A stretch of DNA of 64,000 nt from Stichopus chloronotus (lineage: Eukaryota; Echinodermata; Holothuroidea; Aspidochirotida; Stichopodidae): contig CM037845.1 of the NCBI GenBank assembly GCA_021234535.1, forward strand, positions 5,980,501 to 6,044,500, given 5' to 3'. Shown here one piece after another: positions 11,945-25,887 of this stretch. Every line of letters begins with the position of its first letter. The stretch's first letter is position 1. The position numbers were made by a program, and so were the translations under genes. The notes under the pieces were generated by a model. It made no database searches and was not told the origin of the DNA. It worked only from the letters and a program-made list of their open reading frames with translations.

Positions 11945-14900
11945 CTGGAAGATCAAACAGTTTGCGTCAGTTTTTGTGAGAAGAAAAGAGTCAAATCTGA
12001 AAGTACATTTTCAACAGGAAGCCAACATACAAGTCAGCCAAAATAATTTTACTGCCGTGCCCGGTTAAAATTTTTGTAACGTTCTATAAAATTTTAGGTA
12101 AATTTTCTGCATTCTCATTGACATGTGACATGTAACAAGGTTAAAAAAAAAAAAAAAGATTCGAAAAAGTTCTGTATTTTCATGCGATTGAAACTTTGCC
12201 GCCAGCATTCTATAATATATTTTTTTTCATTTTTACGAATATATTTTGTAAATGTAAGATTTTTTCCTCTTTGTTCCCATCAGTTTACTTCAACAGTAAA
12301 ATTGGTTTGGAAATGTAAATAACAAGTACATCTAACAAGTCTAAGTGAAACACTTTACATGGTTAAGTCTTTTTTAGTAATATGACATTAAAGCACTGAA
12401 ACCTTCCTATGAGTCCAGATATCTCTCTTTGAGAGGAAAGTTAAGTAGGCATGGCTAAAGTATTTGAATTAGAAACGTAACTGTATACTGACTGTGGATC
12501 TAACCTAGTCATATCTGGAGCAACAGACGCTGTTGGTAAAAAGTTCAGTAGCATATCAATTCAGGAATATTAACATATAGCCTATTATTATTTTTTCTGT
12601 AGTAAGTATGCAACAACATTTTTCACTATCACCAACCTGTGATACGTCGTATCCAGATTTTCCCTATGTCTTTACGTCTTTTTTTGGAAAGATTCTCATG
12701 GGTGATCTTAATGATCTGGAATAGTCAGCATCTTTAGCATTTTGTGAAAAAATAAACATTTTACCATCAAACACCATACAAATTACCAGATATTACAAAT
12801 ATATATTGCAAGTTCTTACTGTTTTTGTTTTTTTCCGCAGATTAAATGTAATGTGAAAAAAGAATTTAATTTAGATACTCTGGTGCGAAAGATCTTTTTG
12901 TCTTTATCAGCTGGGTTTCACATTGTAGTGTCTATTTTATTTTACTCAAGGTAAGTTGTCATTTGTAGCAAAGGCGAAATCTACTTTAACCCTCTGCACA
13001 TGAGAAGTACATCACATTCCAATTGTTAATTATACATATATAAATATATCCTGTTAGCATAATTTCGTATCATTTGTTAGACTTGTTGATGGTTACAATT
13101 ACTCTGATCGCGTTGAAGTTTAGTATCCTTTCAGATTGTGGCACTGTCTGCGAGAACGATTGGTTAATGGAAGAGACGCACGTCGCATGCAACATCTGAT
13201 GCACCCCTTCTGATAACTTGCATGAGAGCAGAGCATTTGGATCCTGATTTGTTAAACTCATGTTGGAATTCATATGTCTCATATGATATTGTGAATGTAA
13301 TGGCAACAGGATGAGTACCTGCTACGTCTGGCAAGAATATTTTAACTATTGTGGACCTTCTTCGCAAGTAAAGTGAATCCCTTGTGTTCTTTCCGTGAAA
13401 ATGAAAGCACCAGCTTCACGTGGTGTTGGTATGGGCCATGAGATTGATTCGCCCATTACCAAGGTGTTTAAACAGTATTCAGTTTTCTCTGAACTGGTAA
13501 ATTGTTGATACAACCTCATTAACTATATTTAAATACTTTTACCTTTTATCAAGCATTCTCCTAAATTTTCATGTAAGTAATTGATGATGAGACATTTATA
13601 ACATCATCAAAATAAATGAAAAAAAGATGCAGAAGTTGATAACATTGGGGGTTATGTATGTTCATTATAGTATCAGCTTTGTTTTTTATCTAGTAGGAAA
13701 GGAATAAAGTTTGTTTTTTGTTGTTGTTGTTGCTGCTGCTGTTGTTGTTGTCTATTTTTTGTCTTGTTTTTTTTTTTGAGAAGCATATGCATTAGTGCTG
13801 ACATATGTTAGTACTATGTTGTGACAACTTTCAAAGTTAATAATCAGATATAGACAAAATGGTAAAAAGTAATGTCTTTACCCGAACCGGAGCAAGAAAC
13901 ATATGGAAAGTCACAAAGAACATTGGAAACTTGGAAACTTCCCATACTTTGATAGGAACATTCTTTCCATGACCTTTCATGTCCAGTGCAATCAAGCGTG
14001 TATATAACTGAATCAGATGCGCCCCTAAGGTACCCGTTTGAGTAGTAATCATCAACATCCTTGTACCCTAACTGGCGACAAATAACAACAGCGTCTTTAT
14101 AGGACCAATAAGGATTGTAACAAATTGTTCCCCACTTCCCTTCGTAGTAAACTTCTACTCTTCCAGAATCGCTAAGACGGACTGTTTATAAAAAAAAAAA
14201 CATGATTGATCACACAAAGTAATTTCACTATTAGAAAGCGTGCTTATGTATCAAATGCACTTGAGTTACTAATATGCTTGTCAGAATTTTCTCATCCTAC
14301 TCCCGTGTCTCCATGAGTGCAATCCTGCTCCCTCAAGTAATTACTGCATGGAACAATATTACAGTTTTAACTACAATCCAATGAATTCTACCTATCTCAT
14401 AGAATTCAGAGAATATCTTGTCTCCATCACCGAAGTATGCGTTTCTAAATTCTGAAGCAGGCCCTTTAGTGTCAACGTATCTGCAAACAATGGTAGAACC
14501 TGCAGACTAACTCAGGATCGAATCACACACAGTTTTCCATTTTCGGTCATAATTTATGCAATATCATAGGTCAAAGACCAAATGCCTAAAATTATTCTGC
14601 TAAATTTCTAAATCCAAAGTCGCTATTCTCATAAAACTCTCTAATAAATTAATGATACGTATTTTACAAAAAAAAAAAAAGAGTAATAGTTACAAGTATG
14701 TCAAAATCAAGGTCAGAAGTCAAATTGCATCAACACTTCGTCCTAGAACGGCAAAGACCATGAAGGTGACAGCTTGGGATAGAACAGGGAGGTGTCATTA
14801 GAAGGGGGTACAACGTTTTGACGTAATGTGAACAGCCGTCAAAGTTTACCCTGTAATCAGAGTTAGGAGAATGAGAGTTAGCAGATTTCTGTATATATTG

Positions 14901-15960
14901 CGATAGCATTGCCAGTCGTCAAGAGAATTTTTTTTTCTCCCTTGGTGCCCTTCGGTATTAGGTATGACAGTACAACAGTTAGGTTGAATGACATGTCTTT
15001 GATTGGATTAAAAAGCTTATCTTTTTTTTCCATTTTGACAAGATCTGTCAAAGTCGACAAAATGACAAATCGACAAAATGGAAAAATTCGGAAAATTGTG
15101 ATTTTAACGAGTGATAACATCACACAGCTATGTGATACACCGTCGGAACCTTTATCAAGATGTACAGCATACAGTTGGGAGTTTGACTTATTCAAGTCTT
15201 AAAATTGCTATGCAATAAAATAAAAAACTGCCAAAATTAAAACCGGTCTTATTAAGTCATATCCCAACCAAAATTTACAAAGAAGTCTCGTTCCCGTCTA
15301 CATGATCCGCTCAACACAATTAATGAGCTCAGTTGAAGAAAACCACTGAATGTGGGTCAAGAAACATTAAACAAAAGAACTGCCTCTCGAAAGTGAGAAG
15401 CCTATCTAAGTTCTGCCCATGACGTCATGAACAGAACAATTTAGCACGTTGAAATGCATTTCACTGAGGTTATTATTGACTGCATAATCTAGACCTAAGT
15501 TGATAAAACTATGCACAAGGCTTGTAATTCCTAGTCTGTTGCAGCTGACCCCAGATGGAAGGAAAATTACGTCCAAAAATTGTACATCTACAGGAACTGG
15601 CAATCCAGAAAAAGTGAGCTAAATTGACATTTTTTCTTTTGATAGAAGTATAAATAGCACGACGATCACACTTTCTCTTATTCTCTAAGAGAAGCAGTTT
15701 ATCGAAATGAAAGAGGATGAGAGACATAGACTCTGTTACTAATATATATTATAATCTAAGTTTAATACTTTGTGGAGACAGTGGAAAATGGCCGAAGCGA
15801 TGAATCGTTAAAACCGTCGACTGAAAACAAAGGTTACAAGTTTTATTTTTTTCTCTCCTTTTTCCTTCTTCTTACCTTGTCCTACAACGTTCCCGAAGAA
15901 GATTAATGACAACTGTAGCAAAGTAATCCGTACATTTCTGTAACACTCAACACACACCAT
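11712..15960 (-). CDS. SRCR gene B: signal peptide, one SRCR domain, TM, truncated PPPSY tail
   Basis: Exons 15,960-15,876, 13,882-14,181 and 11,712-11,944 join in phase 1 to a 205-residue type I membrane protein. Residues 1-28 are a leader, about 29-128 a six-cysteine SRCR domain, then a short DTTTSMDG stalk, a hydrophobic span IIAVIVITAVFWFVC and a cysteine cluster (CLPCCLLRMC) at the membrane face, a possible palmitoylation site by inference. The tail ends PPPSYN followed by TAA at 11,714-11,712. Gene C has GAA there and reads on for 69 more residues; the same frame continues open in B down to 11,502, so this is one nonsense change. The remaining tail keeps a PPxY motif, so the protein may still work. 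An SRCR relic sits in intron 1. Confidence 0.85.
11945..13881 (-). other. Intron 2 of gene B
   Basis: Non-coding, aligned along its length with 25,888-27,736 of gene C. Contains a TTG/CTG-rich microsatellite at about 13,714-13,752. No exon seen. Confidence 0.7.
13882..14181 (-). CDS. Gene B SRCR exon
   Basis: 300 bp, phase 1 at both ends: acceptor ATAAACAG|TC and donor TTCGG|GTAAAG. Motifs seen: [40 protein letters not shown]. All six group A cysteines are kept. It has one codon more than the gene C exon (TICYNPYWSYKD against TICDSPWSYND) and a different loop after DDY, so the paralogs have diverged in the ligand-exposed part. Overlapping frames in this exon are shadows. Confidence 0.93.
14182..15875 (-). 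other. Intron 1 of gene B
   Basis: Phase 1 intron aligned with the first introns of A and C. Contains the SRCR relic (14,290-14,505) and one copy of the palindromic minisatellite unit near 15,030-15,100. Confidence 0.7.
14290..14505 (-). pseudogene. SRCR exon relic in intron 1 of gene B
   Basis: Minus-strand pieces in different frames keep SRCR order: TIVCRY, then NAYFGDGDKIFSE, then a frame change and [12 protein letters not shown] followed by TGA where the last cysteine should be. It is the longest surviving form of the second SRCR domain also seen as a stub at 258-293. The stop and frameshifts rule out use as an exon. Confidence 0.75.
15876..15960 (-). CDS. Gene B exon 1: signal peptide
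   Basis: ATG at 15,960, leader MVCVECYRN then [17 protein letters not shown] and a G|GTAAGAAG donor (phase 1). It differs from gene A and C leaders by only a few residues. Confidence 0.85.
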
Positions 15961-18900
15961 GATGCCAGATTTATAGACTAGTCACATTCTTACTTACTGC
16001 AGTGAACATGTAACTGTGAAAATGCTTTTGGCTGTCACGTCATGTCCTGTTTTTAGTCTATTGCTGGATGATAACTGTAGGTTTAAAATCGACAGATATG
16101 CCTTATTATTGTGTCTGTATGTCAGTGGCGGCGCTACGGGGGGGGGGGATGTGGGGGCATTTGCCCCTCCAGATTGTTTCCTTCCCCCAGTTGCCCCCCC
16201 CCCCCCAGTTCCCAAAGAAAAAAGATGGGAACCTTGAAGTACGGTCAACCGAAAAGATAAATCATATAAAAATAAATAATATACCTCTCTTGGGACTTAA
16301 TTTTCCACCCAGAGATATGCTTAAACCTCAGAGCTTCCGGGGGCTTCGCCCCCTGGACCGCCACCGGGGCTTTGCCCCTGGACCCCACCAGGGGTCCTAA
16401 GGGGGGGACTGGAACCCACCTGCAAAGCCTCGGTTAGCGCTTGGTCTCGCGCTGCGCGAAAATCTTTCCCCCCCCAATATTTTCCTCTGCCCTCAGTTTG
16501 CCCCCCCCCCAAGTCTGACATCCTGGCGCCGCCACTGCTGTATGTGTATTTCATGTAGCCTCGCAGGCTTCGTCAATGGAATTGTCCTTCGGATTTTGAG
16601 CGATTTGTTAAACACTAGAAAACAGATGCATACCCTTGTGGAAAATACATCCTTTAGGCGCACAGTCTGCGTGCGGCGGATTGGAACACAATCTTTAGTA
16701 CAGTCTCAAATTGCCCAACCCCCAAGCCTTCGGTGATTTTTCATGATCACCGTAATGTTCCTGAGCAAAGACGAATAAAGTTCCAAGACAAAGTATTAGG
16801 TTATCTGAAATCCATAAAGTAGGGTTCTGGTTCAATTAAGCTTCTCGAACTCTTGGACAGGTATGGATATTTTAATGTTTAATGATCACAAATAAATCAC
16901 TTAATTAAATACTGACAGTCTGGCTAGGTAGCCTGTAGCTACTGTTAAAGAGTCATGAGTGAAGTGACATAGTACTCATCAACGTAGATGGCCATAACTA
17001 GATGAATCTTAGCGTACTACGCATTAATAAATTACCGTATTCATCAAGTGGGTACACATTTATGTTCTCATAGCAACTGTGTCATTTGTAGATCTTTCTA
17101 GTCCAAATTACATACCAATTTAGTGGTAGTCCTGTATTGCCTCTTGATATGACGTTTCAAACATAGTTTGCAGTTAGCTTTAGGTTCTTAGGTACCGTAC
17201 ACCAGGTACGTAGCCAATGGTGTGTTAAGAGGGTTCAACCACCACCCATAGCCAAAGCCAATATGGTGGCATAAATTTATAATACTCTATGTGTTTTGAA
17301 AATAATATGAGTTGATGCTCTACCCTTCACATCTTTGTTTTCAGTTTTTATAAAAATGATATGCGGCGAATTCTTCCCCATTTAGTGTACTTTGTCACAA
17401 GTAATTAAATTAATTAATTAATTATAAACACCTGAAAGAAGACTTCAGTTTTTACGACCGCGCTACGTACTGTACAATACCGGTCGGCCGCCGTGTGGAT
17501 GTTGCGGCTGTAGTTGGGGGGTCAATAAATTACGGTACACACATACTTGCATGTAACGGAATGCTGTTCAGGTATAGCTTTTATCCGTTTCTTGTTATCC
17601 AATTGGTCAAGAACGTTTAAACGGGTTGGCGTTGCTAAACGAGATGTCCCATTTTACACTGACCATATCTTGACAGACTTGCTTTGGAGATGGGGGGGGG
17701 GGGGGACGGAAGGGAAAGTGTTACCGTACTTTAGATCTTCAATCGAAAGTCTGACCTTGCTTCAGTAGTCTGTCATGCAGTCTGTCAAAGCAAGAAGGCT
17801 GAACGCCTGTCAGTGTGACAATTTCATTGCTTTTTGCTCCAGATTAGATAACAGAAGTCAGTGTATTTTTTACTGTTTAAACTTCACTCTTTAAATACTG
17901 ACATTCACTCTACTTTTCGGTTCTTTTTGCGATCTTCTTCCATAGGCTAATTTATGTATAATTTCACAAAATAATTACATCGCTGTTGCCAGTTTTAAGT
18001 CATATATTGTACTCTAAGGGATTGAATATTTATTTTCTTTCCTAAATGGTGCCCCTTCCCGTTGGCGAAAAAGTCCCCTCCCCCATGTCACTGTCCTGTA
18101 AAGCCCCCCACATGGCAAAATCCTGGCTATGTTCTTGCGTAGTCTGCACTGTATTAGTATGGGCAGAAAAAAGTCTATCCATCACTTCAGGTATATTATC
18201 TGGGTAAACGTTTCATGGTTCATAGGACAGCCTGAGTTTTTTATCTACTAAGAATGCTGCACCTAGTGGTGATACGAGTTAACACAAACAGCTTCAAACA
18301 TTAGACTACTGAGTGTAGGCTACTTTAGCAGCTGGTATATGTACGCAGTGGATATACATTGTTGATTTTCTACAGATCTACAATGACGTTAGTGTAAGGT
18401 ACAGCATCAGGTTTTTTGTTTTTTGTTTTTTGCATATATCCTATGATCTTTATGTTTACTGGAGTGGTGGAACACCTAGTGTCGGTCGTCTTTGCTCACC
18501 CATAAAAAGGGCGCACTTTTTTCCTGCATTACATCATATCATTTCCTGCATTATATCATAAATTGTAGCCACACGTTATCAGAACGAAGCCAAAACCAAC
18601 TTCAGTATTGTTTTAACACCGCTATCTCACCAGTCATTAAGGATACATTGAATTTGCCCACATTCGTTTCCGTTTCCTTTGTTTTCCTCATGTTGATTAT
18701 GTTTGTTTCCTTCCTTATCGCACTAGGAAGTTGCCTCCTTACATTAACCCTATAATTAGTGCGCCGAGTAGATGTACATGTAGCCTACTCCATCCAACGT
18801 TTTCTATTAGCAAAGAAATAACACTTAAAGGGCAATCAACTTGTACCCCTCTTGTGGTTTTCAACTGAAACTAGGTTGACCAAATTTCCTCAAAGAATGC

Positions 18901-21900
18901 ATTATCCATGAAGGTCACATTTGGCATATAAAGATCTCATGTCGAAATGTAAACTCGGTTGTAAAAGGCCAAATAAGTGAAAATCTTATTTCTAACTATA
19001 TTTTCATTCAAACTGTTATCTTTTTTCATGAAAACTTCCTCAATGTTGCTGGTATACAAGCTTCTATGTACAAATTATGCTTATGTGTGTTTTGAGATCA
19101 AGGGGCAAAATCAGTAGTTAAACCTCAGATGAAACGCTGAAAATTTCGCAATGCTCCAAGACGGCAATGTCAATGAACCTTAAAGTTAGCAGATACTTGC
19201 CCCATGCTCTGAGGATGTGTCTCCCATTAAAACCTAATGTCAGAGGTCACAGGTTATATGTCATCGATGACACTCAAATGTCAAATGTTCATCTATGCGG
19301 CATAATACTTTGCGTGTTAGGTGCTGGTAGTGGTGGCCTACATTACAAAAAAAAAAATGTACTCTTACATCACCGCTTTTTTCATGGAACTTTACACCAG
19401 ATTTTATCATATTGACTAATAACATGTATTTGAGTGAGCACTTATTGCATTAGTGGAAGTCTTTCAACTAAGTATATGTCTAGTTCGTTTCCTGATGAAA
19501 CAGCTTTATCGTATAACACGGATTAGGCTGTTAGTCAAAAGCCAGCTTTTACATTTCCAGTTCAATTACGTAGGTAACCTGTTACTTAACAATTTGGGAC
19601 TAGATTCATTTCTACTTTATGACGTAAACAAGTTCCTAGTCTGTCATTGATCCAGATCTACAGTTGTCATATAGAAACTAGATTATTATCACACAGTATA
19701 ACATTAAAAGGTACATGAAAGTCACGCGTCCAAAACACACACACACAACACGACATTTAAAAACATTGTTTTCACATTCTTGTTAAGTTAAAGATAAATA
19801 CTTGCCCAATTTTTAGAACACATCACCCCTTTCCATGATTATCTCCTTAACCGTTACGAAATGGACACAAATTCTTACTCGTCGTGAAATACTGCTAATG
19901 ATAAGCAGCTGTGATTTCATGGGAAGAGCTCTCTGCCATTGCGAGTTATGTAAATGAAGTAAATGATTTTCAATTACTGTTAATACAGGCATTCTGAAGA
20001 GCATTTCCATAAGTATAAAGCATTAACAGACTCAGCACTCGTGAAGGTTCTCTGCCTAAGGATTACAAAGATGGAGTTCAACCTTGGTTTGGCGCTCCAA
20101 AGAAATGTTCTGTCTTGCTACACTAGTTTAATGATCAGTTCAACGGGGTGTGTATATATTTGCCAATAATCGTTGGTACAAGGTTAACACCAGAATAATG
20201 ACACGAAAACTATACGTTGTTGATTTGATTTCTGTAAGCTATATTGCAATTTGCATTGCTGTAACTTCAACGATTTCAAGATAAACAATTACATTAGTAT
20301 TATTAGTCTTTTCCCTCGTAACAATATCGTTTTGAACTACAAATGAATACGAATCAGTGTCGTAGTGGCGTAGCGACCAAATAGATCGTATTGGGTCCTT
20401 TGTTTTGTTGCTCTGTTTGACTTAATGTTATCTTCTGTTTATATTGATATTCTGGTGTTCCCAAAGTCGTCAGTGGGTCGGTTACTGCAGGTAATTGGTA
20501 GATTTGCTTTCTTTTTGAGTGCTGTTGGTAGTGGTGTTTAAACGTGGTGCAGTGGTGGGCCAGCTTGTACTGGTTGAGTGAGCTGAAGCCTTGCCGTGGA
20601 TGGGTGGATATGCGATGGTTGTTGTTTTTGGGGTTGGGTCATATTCGTGGGTGGCTCTTTGTCATTTTGACTTAACGCCGTGGTGTTCTTAGCTTACAAC
20701 AGTGTGTAAGTTCACGCAACCGTACTCCCCTTTTGAACCCCTGTGACGTCATCATTGCATGTATTATAAACTCTAGATACAACTATTTGTTTTATTTAGT
20801 AACAAATCAGTTCAATATGTAACACTAAGTTAAAATAATTAGATAAATGCCCCGAGTAGACTGATAACTGTGTAGTATTTATGAATATGCATTTCATTTT
20901 TAGACAGTTCGTTAGATAATTCCTTAATTAGTTGCACAGACATTATTCAGAGTAAAGCTGTTTCCTTGAAATCAAATTGTTTTACATGAAACAGCTGTTG
21001 TCATTCAGCAGCTACGGCTTCATCCTTTATCAAACGAAATAACTGACAGAATTAATTCAAATATTCAATGCTCCTTGGCAATCCACCATCCCCAATCCGA
21101 TCGATGACGAGGAAACAAATTTACAGCGCATGCACTGTAAAGAAGTTCTGATATATCCCTAGTCAAATACAGCAGCCGTCCACAGGGACATTCAGAAATC
21201 ACAGATTTCGGTATGTTGAGATTTATTTGAGCAACTAACTGAAGAAATTTGTAATTCAGAATTCTCTGAGAATATAATGTTCAAGAGGAATTTTGGTAAA
21301 ATGAATAAAATTCGCTGACTTTTGAGGAGAAAAGTGTGCTTTAAAACATTGATGTCCTGCATATCTTGAGAATTATTTTTGAAGCAACTAACCAAACATG
21401 TGAAAGGATCGCCATTGCATGTTTGTGGGATGCGTAGCCTATTTGCAAGGATATCAAAACCATAACTCTACCGGTTCCCTAACCCCTAAGGCCCTAACCA
21501 AACACTAATGAGTAATTAGTTGTCCATGTCTACCATGGCAACGTGTAAAATATTGGGACATGCTTTGTTGGGGGTACCTAAAGGTGGATAGCGCCGTTAT
21601 CTAGAGTTACATCTGCTATGTTGCCTTCTTTTTTCCTTTTCCCCGAAGGTTTTGTTTTTCCTTTTCTTGACCTTCATACCCTATATTTTCCTTTCCTTGA
21701 ATCTGTAGAGGAGAGTGAATATTGATGAAAGTTACATCAGTACACATTGAATTTAAACTTATGATTGTAACAATTAATTAATCATTAAGAGTGTACTATC
21801 CTAACCCACTGAGCCACGAGTGCACATGGAAGATTGGGTTGTTTACAATTATTACAAATTATTACACCCATCCTTACCGCAATATTGTCTGGCGACTCAT

Positions 21901-22169
21901 CAAACCTGTGTTATCGTGTTATGACACAGCACTGTTTGGGTAATATACTATTAAAGGTCGTCTACCATTAACGGTAAGAACTGATCAGCAATATTATCTG
22001 GCGATATGTATGCTGGGCCGTATAGTAATTATCCTTCTGATTTTATCAAGCCTTATTAAACCGAGGCCAGTCATGTGAACAAGGTAACCAACCACGACAT
22101 GCAAGACACAGAGAGAGAAATGAGGGTAAGAGAGGAGGTCTTCAAGTTGTAAAATCACGCCTGTACCAA
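15961..22169. other. 5' flank of gene B, no host gene recognised
   Basis: Aligns with 1,970-8,750 of unit A apart from indels: a MITE at 16,123-16,537, loss of about 170 bp near 19,888, and a swap of about 210 bp for about 1.05 kb at 21,108-21,322. No convincing open frame apart from short chance ones. Confidence 0.6.
16123..16537. mobile_element. hAT-type MITE with 8-bp target duplication
   Basis: Termini CAGTGGCGGCGCTACGGG and CTGGCGCCGCCACTG are inverted repeats. The 8-bp CTGTATGT occurs at 16,115-16,122 and again at 16,538-16,545. Units A (near 2,250) and C (near 29,793) lack the element, and C has the site with a single CTGTATGT. No transposase frame. The interior is rich in G and C runs with a GGGGCTTCGCCCCC-like hairpin (about 16,338-16,395). 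Insertion followed the duplication of unit B. Confidence 0.93.
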
Positions 22170-24365
22170 ACATGATTTTTGCCAATGTTGAGGGGTTGTT
22201 CAACAAAACTGATGAACTTTTTTGTAGTGTTCAGGCTCAGAAGGACTATGACAACTGTAGTGTGTTTTGTTTGACTGAAACATGGTTAAAATCTTGAAAT
22301 CCCGACCTACTAGCACAAGCAAGAGGATCGCAGCTTTTTCACCAGGATATGGATAAAGATGTTACCAAGGAAATTCCAGAAAGGAGGCGTCAACAATCAA
22401 TGTTACGTCAACAATCAGTCGTGTTCCGATGTTAAATTTATCTCGAAATATTGTACTATGAATGAAGAAATATAGCCATTGAATATCGGCATTTACCTCG
22501 TGAATTATCATCACTAATATTAACGTCAGTATACATTCACCGTACAGCCTGCGAACACCACTGAAGCTCTTAGTAATCTTGCTAACTTTATCTCTGAATA
22601 CGAAAGACGTGATCCGAACGACCTTTCTATTATTGCTGGAGACTTTAACAAAGCTAATCTGAAAACAGTGCTACCAAATTTCAAGCAGCACGTTACTTGT
22701 CTAACTCGTGGCCAAACTACTCTGACCATTGCTATTGCACAGCAAGGTCGGCTTACAAATACATTGAGCGCTCTGTTCTTGGCAAATCTCACCGCTCTGT
22801 CACACTCCTTATTTCAGCTTCTACACAAGAACTCAAGCAATCCAATAGTGTCAAAAAAGAAGTCAGGTTGTAGCTCAAGTGAGCTGTTGACGAATTACGT
22901 GATTTGTTTTGGCTGCACGGATTGGGATATCTTTAAATATCAAAGTGATTTATACGAGTACACAATTACCACGAACGAGTACATGCGCTTTTGTCAGGAT
23001 ATTTGTCTGCCGACCAGAACAGTAACACTATATCTTAACAGCAAACAGTGGCTCAATAAATCAATCCGTTCAAAAATTATTGCTAAGGACAGCAATCCGT
23101 AAGCTGGATGTTCACCCGGCTACTTTTCTTCAAGCTAGGTCAGCTCTCACAAAAGTTTATTAGAGATGCAAAAAAAAAAAAAAAATTGTCAAAGTGTGGA
23201 GAAGAAATCTGATGATTCTAGAGCTCTCTGGTCAGTCATGAACCTTGTTACTCAGTACAAGGATACTCCCAAGCAAGATTGCCCTGATGATGTCACACTT
23301 CCCGAACACTAAACGAATTTTCGTCTTCATCTCAATAGCAAGAGTGAACCGTCTCCAACACCATGCGCCAGTGACCAGTGGCCATTGTAATCACTAACGA
23401 TTTCATATCAGACGTACATGTTCTAAGTGGAAGGAGCATAAAGCGCCGGGCGCCAACGGCAATACCCCAAGATTATTGACTGTGTACACGGACATTTTCA
23501 ACTTGTCAACTTTTCTCTGCACTCTGCCGCCATGCTTCTTTAAAATACTTCTTCTTTAAATGATTATAGACTATGGCACTTACTTCTGTTATTATGAAAT
23601 GTTTTGAAAGGCGTTTTTTGAATTTTCTAAAGTCAAAGCGTCCCGAAAAATTTGATAACTTTTCAATTTACATATAATTCCAACAAAAGTGTCTTGGACG
23701 CAATTTCTGTCAACATACATACAAAATTCCACAACACCTTGAAAAGAAAAAGTCGTATGCATGAGTTTTATTTATCAATTACAATTCTGGTTTTAACACA
23801 ATTATTCCTTCTGAATTGCAGTTTAAGTTAATGCTAAGTTATTAAGTTAATATTTTAAGCGAACTTAATCTGTCAGTTTTATTTGTAATTGGGTTGAACC
23901 CTTTCTTTTAAATAGATCTCAAGTTCGTAAAATTGGTACGACTTTTCTTCTGTTTTAGTTTTGGCTACTGGGACACCTCAAGGCTGTCCTTTGCCTTCAA
24001 AATTACATTCGATATTCACACATGATTGCATTTCAGAACAACCCAAGTCCCTGATAGTGAAATTTGTAGATGATACCGCTGTTATCGGCTTGATTTCGGA
24101 GACCGATCGACCAGCACTTAGACAGATACCATTGTGGGTCGGTGTGATGTGAACAACTTGTTGTTAATGTTACGAAACAGAAAAAGAAGGTAAATAGACT
24201 TTACAAAAATTAAATCTCCCATTCTTCGTATTTCAATTAATGGTACAATTGTATAGCAAGCTTTGGTGTTCAAGTTTCTTGGTATGTTTATTTTAGACGA
24301 CCTCTCTTGGACCATTAATTTAACTCAATTTATGAAGAAAAGGCAAAACAGCGTCTGTACCATCT
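22170..24365 (+). mobile_element. Degenerate LINE, unit B copy
   Basis: Same element as 8,760-10,985. Here the endonuclease start is open for longer (FANVEGLFNKTDELF, NCSVFCLTETWLKS, then a stop), followed by IAGDFNKANLKTV and the linker. The RT part keeps IMKCFERRFLNFL-like and ATGTPQGCPLPSKLHS plus KFVDDTAVIGLIS at 23,961-24,100. Poly(A) run at 23,169-23,185. Inactive. Useful for dating the duplication against unit A. Confidence 0.8.
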
Positions 24366-24499
24366 CGCGTAATTTAAAGGTTATGTGACATGCTTCTAGA
24401 AAAGAGCACGCTTCATTCAGGAATTGCAAAGTAAAACTCTGAGTTAAATGTGTTGGAAATATATATACACTTGTTATATGTAAATATTATATATATATA

Positions 24500-25187
<688 letters not shown>

Positions 25188-25444
25188 GGTACATGTGAAG
25201 TTGAATTTTTGAAAGATCGCTGTGCAAAATAGGTCTGTATAATTAAAATCTAAACAATATTCAGGTTCTTAAAGTGAGATTTCTTAAGTAATGTCAGTGT
25301 TTTGACACTCACGTTCTGATATAGTCAGACTCGTTAGCAGTCCTCCCCTGCTTTGGCTTCCTTATCTTGAGAAGACTGCTTAACTAAGGGAGTAAAGAAC
25401 GACGGTTCACTTCGGCTTTCATGAACTGTGGTGTAGTTTGGATG

Positions 25445-25887
25445 CTATACTGGGGGGTATAGAGGAGACTGTGTGTATCCAGGAAAGTTATCGTCAGGGT
25501 AAGGAACTGAAAATACAGGATTTGAGTAGGCCGGTTGCCCAGCGGTAATCTTTCCTTGGTTCGGCTGAGGAACACAGGATTGCATTCCGTCTTGCTGCAC
25601 CAGCACAGGTGATACCTGTTGACCGCGATACACCGGATTATTTGTCAATAAGCTTTCGTTGTAAGAGGGCGGTGGTACAACGTTGCTGTGGTTAACTTGA
25701 GAGGCAGACTGTACGTAAATGTTAGTCCTAAAAGAGACTCGAGGTCGTGTGCCAGACTGTGTAGAAGCTCTGTGATACTTTATTTCATAGCAAATGCGTA
25801 GCAAGCAACAAGGAAGACAAACGAACCAAAATACGGCCGTGATCACTATGACTGCGATGATACCACCGTTCACTGATGTAGTCATAT
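25445..25887 (-). CDS. Gene C final exon: TM and proline/tyrosine-rich tail
   Basis: Acceptor GATCTTCCAG|AT, phase 1; stop at 25,445. Tail order: basic stop-transfer region, FRTNIY, SASQVNHSN, VVPPPSYNESLL, NNPVY, VQQDGMQSC, AYSNPVFSVPY, SPLYPPV. A TM plus proline-rich PPxY tail is the layout also seen in Shisa/WBP1-type adaptors; no domain homology is claimed. Confidence 0.93.

Noticed and set aside
13837..14058. 73-codon minus-strand frame beginning MLMITTQTG
   Set aside because: Alternative frame of the gene B SRCR exon; the SRCR frame with all cysteines is the real one. The same applies to 27,701-27,913, 43,547-43,828 and 49,266-49,532.
16016..16554. Proline- and glycine-rich frames on both strands
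   Set aside because: They come from G and C runs of the hAT MITE.
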